64,000 nt of DNA from contig CM053337.1 in NCBI GenBank assembly GCA_028583605.1, forward strand, positions 9,934,469-9,998,468. Reading direction: 5' to 3'. Both the position numbers and the translations under genes were made by a program. The notes under the pieces were generated by a model. The model ran no database searches, was not told the DNA's origin, and saw only the letters and a program-made list of their open reading frames with translations. Within the stretch, counting starts at the first letter, position 1. Every line of letters starts with the position of its first letter. Shown here one piece after another: positions 35,265 to 64,000 of the stretch. This DNA comes from Dastarcus helophoroides (taxonomy: Eukaryota > Arthropoda > Insecta > Coleoptera > Bothrideridae).

Positions 35265-36440
35265 AATGCAGAACTTGTCCCCTGAAACCAAAAAAGAATA
35301 AAAAACACAACAAAGGTGTTTCGACAACTAAGCTGTCACTTTAGGGAGAAACTGAAAATTTAATAAAAAGTTAAAATTTAAAATAAAACCAGTCGAAATT
35401 CTGAAAATAATTCGCATAAATTTAAAAAATCAAAGTATTGACAAATGGTTAAAAAACTCAAAAAAGCGATTTTTGAAAAGAGTCATAATTTTCGAAAAAA
35501 TTTAAACATTGAAAAAATGGGAAAATTTTCAAAAATATTCGAAATTAAAAAAATGTTTAAAAAAATATTTTGAAAACAGTGTCAAATTCTTGAAAAAGTC
35601 AAAATTTGAAAAAATAGATAAATTCAAAAAAAAAGTGCCAACATTTTTAAAACAAGTCAAAATTTGTATAAATTTCGAAATTATAATAGAAACATTTAAT
35701 ATTTTCAAAAAAATTAAGGTTTTCAAAAAAATGAAGGTTTTCAAAAAAAAAGCAGCAAGTTTTCAAAAAAAGTCAAAAAAAAATTTAAAAAAAATCGAAA
35801 TTTGCCAAAAAAGTCGACATTTAAAGTTTAATTAAAAATGGAATTTATAAAAATCAAAATTTTCAAAAAAATACGAAACTTTAAAAAAAAATCGAGAATT
35901 AAAAAAGCAATCGAAAATTTGAAAAACATGTTGAAATTGTCAATGAAGTTGAGATTTTGAAAAAAAAAAATCGACATTTTTGGAAAAAATTTAGTGGACT
36001 AAAATTTTCAAAGAAATTCGAAATTTTAAACAAAGTCAGGAATTGAAAAAGCAATCGAACATTTGAAAAACATGTTGAAAATGCCAATAAAGTTGAGATT
36101 TTCAAAAAAAATCGAAATTTTCGAAAAAATTTAAGTGACTGAAATTTGAAAATTTTCATAAAAACATCGATATTTTCAAAAAGTTTCAATCTGTGAAAAA
36201 TCGAAGTCGACATTTTCAAAAACAAAAATTTTGAAAAACATCGAAATTTGAGAAAAGGACAAAGCTCTAAAAATAAATGCAAATTCTGGAAAAAGAAGTC
36301 AAAATTCTGAAATAAAAACCGTAAACAACAATGTCAACCTTTCAAAATACTCGACATTTTCAAAAAAATTGGAAGCTTAAAAACTGAAATTTTCATGGAA
36401 AGTTGCTATTTTCGAAGTTTAATTTTAAAAAAGCCGAAAT
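35265..36440. other. FB1 fragment and A-rich degenerate repeats
   Basis: 35270-35350 holds an FB1 left arm (CAGAACTTGTCCCCTGAAAC, CACAACAAAGGTGTTTCGAC). The rest is AAAAAGTCGAAATTTT-type degenerate repeat, the reverse complement of the T-rich runs found left of 32.4 kb. A segment near 35890-36000 is repeated at about 36030-36130. No gene seen. Confidence 0.55.
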
Positions 36441-36539
36441 TTCAGACGGAAGCAAAGGTTTTTTATTAAATATCGAATTTTGTAAGTCAAGTTTTTAGAA
36501 AAAGTAGAAATTTTGAAAAGAGCGAACTTGAGAGACGCC

Positions 36540-37235
36540 CCTCGCTGCTGTATGGGCATTAGATTTATGTGATACATCGAATATCGAATAAATTTAACAA
36601 TGTATCGAAACGTATCGATATATCCTTTTCGATACATCAATTGAATATAGTTAAAAATTGTGTGCATCCCCACTGTAAACATACTGTAAACATCTTGATC
36701 GTAGGTCACGCTCTGCTGGAGTCCTCTATCCTGAAAAATTTCTCTCATCGCACAAGCAACAGGTTGTTAAACCGCGTGTTATGCAAATGCACATACACTA
36801 TTGTTTCACAGGCAATCTATTCTTTTCAGTTAATTCTAAATATAAACTTGTTCTCATTATGAATGGCAATCATATTCTGATGCCTGATGATGAATTTGTT
36901 TCAAGGACTTTTCTATTTATACTCCGAAGCAATAAGCATATTAATTTCTTGATAAATGTGAATGCACAAAATGGGAACATTTGTTAGTTTGCTTTCAAAT
37001 TAAGCGGTGCTCGACCAGAAATGCCGCTTAAACTCTACCTTCATTAATTCACCTCAGGTGCTTCAATAGCACACTCTTTGTTTATTGAAAGTGTTTATCT
37101 CCGACGATAAAGTTCACACAAGTTCGCTTATCACCCCACGCACTATCTTTTCTGGTGACTTGCCGTCGGTATTATGTAGGATCAGTGTTGGATTTTAAAA
37201 TTAGCAGGTCGTTGTCACATTTTAGACCTTCTAAA
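36540..37235 (+). promoter_or_regulatory. Upstream region of the receptor-like gene
   Basis: Non-repetitive DNA ahead of the start codon at 37236. Three GATA-type sites on the minus strand (AGATAA at 37095-37100, TGATAA at 37128-37133, AGATAG at 37143-37148) lie within 150 bp of the ATG. An initiator-like TCAGTG is near 37180. A TATCGATA core sits in CGTATCGATATATCC near 36610. GATA factors drive many insect gut, fat-body and blood-cell genes; a link here is inference. Short open frames at 36569-36987 have no recognisable domain. Confidence 0.4.
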
Positions 37236-57774
<20,539 letters not shown>

Positions 57775-57940
57775 TTCAACAATTTTACCAAATAATGAAC
57801 CAGTAGTACTTATGTGCCGATATACTGCCTGTGATAACACCGATTATTAACATTTCATTTTACTTTAATTTTTGAATTTTGCGCAGCATCAATTTTTATT
57901 TTTTTTAATATAATATTTATCATGTTAATGCACATGAAAC

Positions 57941-57946
57941 AATAAA
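57941..57946 (+). terminator. Polyadenylation signal of the receptor-like gene
   Basis: AATAAA 167 bases after the stop codon at 57772-57774 and about 130 bases before the end of the convergent odorant-binding protein exon. Confidence 0.55.
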
Positions 57947-58077
57947 ATTACCTTATGTACAAAGAGCATATGTTATTAGATTTATTAGTAATTGTTTTTG
58001 TTAACAATTAATATAACCTGAGAGATTTTATACCATTTATTTACAAACATTCCTTAACTTTTAAGTACACGATTCAT

Positions 58078-58425
58078 TTACTTTTTATCTTTAAGTTTTT
58101 TTAAGATCTCTAATATGCAATACAGTGCATTAAAAGCGTTATCAGCGTCATTGGATTCTGGTGTTTCTTTACAAGTATCGATGGCTCTCAAATCAGACTC
58201 TTTGTAAAATTTGCTTAAAAATTTCTTGATATTTTCGTACAAGATGTGCCCTTCTTCATCCTGATAACCCTGTTTTTTGTAACTGCAAGCTAAAAACTCT
58301 CGATATTTCATATTTTCCTTGGGTAAGATCGCCGTAGCTACCGCATCCTCTATTACGGCCTTATCGATTCCCACTTTCTTAGCACAATGGAGCCCAATCT
58401 TTTTCAACTCATTCCTCTCTTCAGC
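58078..58425 (-). CDS. Odorant-binding protein, Minus-C type, last exon
   Basis: Encodes 115 residues and a TAA stop, starting just after a splice acceptor (CAG at 58428-58426), so a first exon with the signal peptide must lie at higher coordinates. Four cysteines are present: GLHC, FLACSYKKQGY, DTCKE and ALYCILE. The classical six-cysteine pattern lacks its second and fifth members, which defines the Minus-C subfamily common in beetles. Odorant-binding proteins are small secreted helical proteins that carry hydrophobic ligands in sensillar lymph or elsewhere. The gene is convergent with the receptor-like gene, with 303 bp between stops. No first exon was recognised before 64000; the intron may be filled by the repeats to the right. 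Confidence 0.85.
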   Translation of the reverse strand, partial: AEERNELKKIGLHCAKKVGIDKAVIEDAVATAILPKENMKYREFLACSYKKQGYQDEEGHILYENIKKFLSKFYKESDLRAIDTCKETPESNDADNAFNALYCILEILKKLKDKK

Positions 58426-58474
58426 CTGAAATCAAATAAAGATCAATTAAAAATCAACAATTCGAGTCTTGATA

Positions 58475-58806
58475 ACCCTCTCAGCAATAAGCTCTCTTAA
58501 AGAGCTCTAGAGTCATCATTTTTTAGAGTCTGACATCGGGAAATATTGTCTGAGAGTTAACATAAAGATTTCTCATCCTAAAAACATCTCTCAAAATCAT
58601 CTTATAGATATCTGTTAGATGTCAGTAATCTGACTACTTAAAAAAAGTTATCTAAATGTTAACATTTCTATGTCTCTTAAAGATATCACTAAAATGATAT
58701 CTTTAAGATATCTTTAAGATTTAGAAGCTATATGCGATTAATTATTAACTTTTATTTGTTACTTTATTAATAGATGTCGAAGATCGAAACAAGAATAAAC
58801 GAAATG
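58475..58806. repeat. ~345-bp dispersed repeat, family R3, copy 2
   Basis: Diverged copy of 54981-55330, same orientation, ending GAATAAACGAAATGG. It lies just upstream of the odorant-binding protein exon, probably in its intron. Confidence 0.75.
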
Positions 58807-58849
58807 GTTCAATCTGTAAATTGTATCTTCGAACTCTTCCTCGCCAGTT

Positions 58850-61800
58850 TGTTAGCGCGTTTATTTCCCTCTTTCTCAGAATGTCCTTTGATCCATGTTA
58901 GATCAATTGCATTCTCCTGTGATAGACGTTCTAAAGCTAGGAGGCAGTTTCATACCAGCACTGACTTTGTTTTCACATTTCTCAGAGCCTTAAGGGCTTT
59001 CCGCCTTTATTTGAATACATTTTTTTGTAATATTCAGTTGCGTCATTTGAATAATTGCGTTGTGTGGAGAACTTTTTTTGTTCATCAAAATTCTTGAGCT
59101 CTGTTGAAACAAGGAAAGTTTTTTTTTAACTAACCGGATATTCTCGAGGCAGTCTTATCACCTTTTTTTTGCTTGCTAACAATTTTCCGGCCAAGTAATA
59201 AATTTAATATTTATTTGACAGCACTGGCTCCATATCTCAAATAGCTTAAGTCCCGATTAAGTGTAAATCCGGCCCTGCCCAAATCGTTAACTTGTTCCGA
59301 AAATCTCGACTTTTTTGGACCTATGAAGGGTCATTTTGAGATTAAAAACTACAATTTAATTGTTTCTACAATATTTCACTTTTTTCACAAAATGTCGACT
59401 CAAATTCAATTTTGTTGTCAAAACTTCCAATTTCAAAGGGAAATTTCGTCCATTTCGTAAAACTTTTGTGTTCAAACTTCGTTTTCTTCAAAAAGCTGTA
59501 GTTTTGCCCCAGTTTCATACCAGCGCCACATTCCTTAGAGCCTTAAGGGCTGCCTGGCTGTCCACCTTTATTTAGATATATTTTCCTGCAAAGTTGCGTC
59601 ATTTTGTGTGGAGAACTTTTTTTCTCACCAAAATTCTTGTGCTCTGTCGAAACAAGGAAAGTTTTTTTTTAACTAACCAGATATTCTCGAGACAGTGTGA
59701 TGACCTTTTTTTTGCTTGCTAAAAAGTTTCCGGCAAAGTAATAAATTTAATATTTACTTGTCAACACTGACCCCATATCTCAAACTTAAGCCTTTATTAA
59801 TTCTAAATCCGGCCCTGCCTAATTCTTTAACTTAAATCTCGACTTTTGATCTTTGAAAGGTTATTTTGAAATTAAAAACCACATTATTTAATTTTTTCTG
59901 TAATATTTCACTTTTTTTTCACTAAATGTCGACTCAAATTCAACTTTGTTGTCAAAACTTTCAATTTTAACGCGACATTTCGTCCATTTCCTAGTCTTTT
60001 GTGTTTATACTCGATTTTTTTTTATAAAGCTCTCGTTTTGCCCCAATGTTTCGACTTTTTTTCTCTAAAGCTGAAAATGTTTAACTTTTACTATATTAAA
60101 ATGATTTGACCTTTGAAATTTTGTCATTAATTTCTACATTTCAATTTTTTCGAAAACATAAAACGTTTTTGCTTTTCTCTCATTTCTGTTGATTGCATTC
60201 AAAAATAAATGGAACTTTCTTTCAAAATAGCTGCTTTAAATTTAAAATTTAGATTTTCATTTCAAAATTCATAGTTTTTTTGTTAAATTATCGTTTTTTT
60301 TTTTGGTGAAACGGACTAGTCCTTGGTTATCTTCAATTGCTCAAAATTTTCCGGCAAAGTAATAAATTTAATATGACAACACTGCCCACATCGTTAACTT
60401 TTTCGGAAAATCTCGACTGTTTTGGACCTTTGAAGTGTTATTTTGAGATTAAAAACCACAATTAAATTGTTTCTATAATATTTCACTTTTTTTCACAAAA
60501 TGTTGACTCAAATTCAACTTTGTTGTCAAAATTTCCAATTTCAACGTGAAATTTCGTCCATTTCCTAAAAGTTTTGTGTTCGAACTCCATTTTTTCAAAA
60601 AGTTGTAGTTTTGCCCCAATATTTCGACTTTTTTTCTAAAGCTGAGAATGTTTAATTTTAACGATTTTAAAATCGTGATTTTACCTTTGAATTTTTGTCA
60701 TTGATTTCTACATTTCAATTTTTTCAAAAACATAAAACGTTTTTGCTTTTCTCTCATTTCTGTTGATTGCATTCAAAAATAAATGGAACTTTCTTTCACA
60801 ATACCTACTTTAAATTTAAAATTTAGATTTTCATTTCAAAATTCATAGTTTTTTTGTTAAATTATCGTTTTTTTTTTGGTGGGACGGACTAGTCCTTGGT
60901 TATCTTCAATTGCTAAAAATTTTCCGGCAAAGTAATAAATTTAATATGACAACAATCCCCAAATCGTTAACTTTTTCGGAAAACTCGACTGTTTTGGTCC
61001 TTTGAAGTGTTATTTTGAGATTAAAAACCACAATTAAATTGTTTCTATAATATTTCACTTTTTTTCACAAAATGTTGACTCAAATTCAACCTTGTTGTCA
61101 AAATTTCCAATTTCAACGTGAAATTTCGTCCATTTCCTAAAAGTTTTGTGTTCGAACTCCATTTTTTCAAAAAGTTGTAGTTTTGCCCCAATATTTCGAC
61201 TTTTTTTCTAAAGCTGAGAATGTTTAATTTTAACGATATTAAAATCGTGATTTTACCTTTGAAATTTTGTCATTAATTTCTACATTTCAATTTTTTCAAA
61301 AACATAAAACGTTTTTGCTTTTCTCTCATTTCTGTTGATTGCATTCAAAAATAAATGGAACTTTCTTTCACAATACCTACTTTAAATTTAAAATTTAGAT
61401 TTTCATTTCAAAATTCATAGTTTTTTTGTTAAATTATCGTTGTTTTTTTTTGGTGGGACGGACTAGTCCTTGGTTATCTTCAATTGCTAAGAATTTTCCG
61501 GCAAAGTAATAAATTTAATATTTACTTGACAACACTGACCCCATACCTGAAGCTTAAGCCCTTATTAAGTCTAAATCCTGCCCTGCCTAAATCTTTAACT
61601 TAAATCTCGACTTTGATCTTTGAAAGGTTATTTTGAGATTAAAAACTACATTATTTAATTTTTTCTATAATATTTCACTTTTTTTTCACTAAATGTCGAC
61701 TCAAATTCAACTTTGTTGTCAAAACTTTCAATTTTAACGCGACATTTCGTCCATTTCCTAGACTTTTGTGTTTATACTCGATTTTTTTTTATAAAGCTCT

Positions 61801-62080
61801 CGTTTTGCCCTAATGTTTCGACTTTTTCATCTAAAGCTGAGAATGTATAACTTTTACTATATTAAAATGATTTGACCTTTGAAATTTTGTCATTAATTTC
61901 TACATTTCAATTTTTTCGAAAACATAAAACGTTTTTGCTTTTCTCTCATTTCTGTTGATTGCATTCAAAAATAAATGGAACTTTCTTTCACAATACCTAC
62001 TTTAAATTTAAAATTTAGATTTTCATTTCAAAATTCATACTTTTTTTGTTAAATTATCTTTTTTTTATGGACTAGTCCTT
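58850..62080. repeat. ~575-bp tandem array, about five copies
   Basis: ATAAATGGAACTTTC recurs near 60207, 60779, 61352 and 61973, spacing 572-621 bp; partial copies lie at 58900-59500 and 59500-59840. Each unit has TTTCCGGCAAAGTAATAAAT, GACTCAAATTCAACTTTGTT, CATAAAACGTTTTTGC and TTTCTGTTGATTGCATTC. Units at 60.3, 60.9 and 61.5 kb end with an FB1 tip (GGACTAGTCCTTGGTTATCT), which was amplified with the repeat. No gene seen. Confidence 0.88.
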
Positions 62081-62862
62081 GGTTATCCTCAAAAATTGAA
62101 ATACAAATCTTCTCCCCTTAATCTTTCTTGGTTTCAGGGAACAAGATTTGTATTTAAATTTTTAAATTATCGTGTAAACATGTTGAAATTTCAAAAATCG
62201 TTTAATTTAGTACACAATTTTGAGTTTCACGTTGCAACATTGTCATAAGTTTTTGAATTTAATCCCGAAATGTCATCGATTTCTTGACATTTCTAAGATT
62301 AACGTAGGAATTTTGCTGCTAAATGTGTGCTGAAAAAACTCGAAATTTTACGAATTTTTGTCGAAATATTGAGTCTCTTCTCAAAATTATGAGTTTGAGC
62401 CTGCAATTATTATTTTTTTCAGAATTTTAATTTGTTTCTCGTAGTGTCGAATTTCAACCAGAAATTTTAATTTTTTTCGAAATTTCATGTTTCGAAACTT
62501 TTGAATTTTTTTTGACTTGTTGCTTGTAATTGCGAATTGAAACTAGAAATTTGAATTTTTTATTCGACATTTTATGGTTTCGAAACATCGATATTTGGAT
62601 TTTCTTCTAATCAAATATCTTCAAATATCGATGTTTCTAAACCAAAAAAAATATAAGCAATTGCTTAGATTTTTTCTTTTTGGAAATTTCAACTTCAGTC
62701 TCAAAATGTCGACGTTTATTTAGAAATTTCGAAAGCCCTTTTTTTATAGTTGTTATTGAAAACTCTACTTATTTTGTCAAAATTCAAACATTTTTATCTT
62801 TTTTTTTTCGAAGATTTCGACTTTAAACTCAAAAGTTGGACTTTTTTGCAGATTATGCACTA

Positions 62863-63517
62863 TTTGATATACAAATTTGTTCCCTGAAACCAAGAAAGAT
62901 TAAAAAACACAACAACGGTTGTTCTAACGCGTTTCGATACTCAATATATCATCTTCAGAGAGATACTGCACTATTTTTGAAATACACAAATGCACAATAT
63001 TTGAAAAAATTCGAACATTTTGGATCCCAATTCCAATTTGTTCGAAATTTTTAGTATATTCCTGAATTGTTTGACACTTTCAACTTGAAAATCTAGAATT
63101 TTTTCTGATTTTCATTATTTTTTAGGAATTTCTTAAGGTCTAATTTTATGAAAAGTTCGAGAAAGTTTTCCTTTACGTAAATTAGTCACTTTTTAAAAAC
63201 TTAAACGTTTTTTAATGTTGCTTTTTTAAAATTGAAAATGTAAATTAAAAAAACGTTAAAAATTCTTAAAAAATAACTAATTTATGTAAAGAAATACTTT
63301 CTCGAACTTTTCGGAAAATTTTAATGTTTTTTACATTTTTCATGTTCCTTTTTCCTAAAATTTCGGCTTTAAGGTCAAGCTTATTCCAGTGACTTTTATC
63401 ATCGAAAACAACAACAAGAGCGACCTTTGTTGTGTTTTTTAATCTTTCTTAGTTTCAGGGGACAAGATTTGTATTTCAATTTATGAAGATAACCAAGGTC
63501 CAGTCCGTTTCACCAAA
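62863..63517. mobile_element. 650-bp foldback element, family FB2, inverted copy
   Basis: Same element as 9978-10612 but in opposite orientation. It opens GTTCCCTGAAACCAAGAAAG, CACAACAACGG, CTCAATATATCATCTTCAGA and closes GCGACCTTTGTTGTGTTTTT, CAGGGGACAAGATTTGTATT, then GATAACCAAGGTCCAGTCCG TTTCACCAAA. The inner arms around 63150-63310 (GTTCGAGAAAGTTTTCCTTT against AATACTTTCTCGAACTTTTC) are present. The preserved outer tip suggests the true element end. Confidence 0.78.
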
Positions 63518-64000
63518 TCTCTTATTTTTATCAAAGTTTTGTCTCAAATTCAAAATAACGACTTCTACTCTAAACTTTTTCTCCAAGATTTCGACTGTTA
63601 ACTAAAAGTCTTGATTATTTTGCTTCAAACATTGACTTCTTTAAGGAGGTTCGAAAATAAAAACGTGGAAAATCTGGAGACAGAAGTTAAAATTTTAGAT
63701 CTTTTGCTAGAAAATGAAGACTACTCAAAATTTAGGATATGAAGTCGAAATATTGAGGACAGAATTAAAATTTCTCGATTAATGTCAGAATATTGTCTGT
63801 TTTTCTCAAATTTGAAGTTTGAATTCCAATTTTCCCGCTTTTGTTAAAATTGTGTACAAAATTACGACTTCTGGCTTTAAACTGAAATTTCGTTTTTACA
63901 AAATAGTGTTAAAGTGGAAATTTCGGGGCAAAAATTAAACTCCCTCCATTAATGTCGATATTTTGATTGATTTCCTCAAATTTAGTGCTTAGATCAGAAA
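63518..64000. other. Window end, AT-rich, no gene seen
   Basis: Degenerate TTTCGACTTCT-type sequence with mixed orientation. No exon of the odorant-binding protein gene was recognised. Confidence 0.4.

Noticed and set aside
36569..36987. Short plus-strand frames before the receptor gene
   Set aside because: No recognisable domain, no clear splice sites; treated as upstream region.

Overview
This is AT-rich eukaryotic DNA, most likely from a holometabolous insect and probably a beetle. The reasons are short GT-AG introns beside giant repeat-filled ones, a four-cysteine (Minus-C) odorant-binding protein, a receptor-like protein with a farnesoic-acid-methyltransferase-type domain, and jockey-like LINE, mariner and hAT relics. 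No rRNA, tRNA, CRISPR or bacterial-type gene was seen. All gene models were read by eye from splice sites and reading frame.

Three protein-coding genes are supported. (1) On the minus strand, 22.6 to 0.6 kb, lies a 13-exon SLC44/choline-transporter-like gene of about 564 residues. It has an untranslated first exon and a TATA-type promoter near 27.6 kb. (2) On the plus strand, 37.2 to 57.8 kb, lies a 15-exon single-pass membrane protein of about 996 residues. In order it has a signal peptide, a cysteine-rich segment, a farnesoic-acid-methyltransferase-like domain, a MAM-like C-terminal half, about four fibronectin type III domains, a region like the membrane-proximal part of receptor tyrosine phosphatases, a transmembrane helix, and a tail of about 40 residues with two YxxL motifs and no phosphatase domain. 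(3) On the minus strand at 58.1-58.4 kb is the last exon of an odorant-binding protein gene, convergent with gene 2; its first exon was not found.

The rest is repeat DNA, mostly inside introns. By region: 0.25-0.42 kb, a perfect 108-bp palindrome; 1.3-3.4 kb, a 2-kb purine-only strand; 4.2-4.8 kb, two minisatellites; 5.8-7.5 kb, small foldback elements; 9.1-14.5 kb, a 2.6-kb tandem duplication; 16.4-18.5 kb, a 2-kb hAT-like element with 8-bp target duplications; 23.4-25.9 kb, a 333-bp satellite broken by a 474-bp insertion that contains a hammerhead ribozyme; 29.3-32.4 and 38.4-42.6 kb, two arrays of the same ~700-bp satellite in opposite orientation around the receptor promoter; 32.8-35.2 kb, eleven copies of a ~221-bp repeat; 43.3-45.9 kb, a giant foldback inserted in an LTR-like sequence; 47.1 kb, a 154-bp (ATT)n; 48-56 kb, LINE and mariner relics in receptor introns; 58.9-62.1 kb, a ~575-bp tandem array; 62.9-63.5 kb, a 650-bp foldback. 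Much of the remaining sequence is a degenerate ~18-bp motif of the type TTTTTCAAAATTTCGAC.

The genes show no sign of acting in one pathway. The most unusual items are the hammerhead ribozyme in its cleanly delimited insertion, the inverted copy of an SLC44 exon start next to the exon before it, and the receptor-like protein with an ITAM-like tail. No new defence or metabolic system could be supported.
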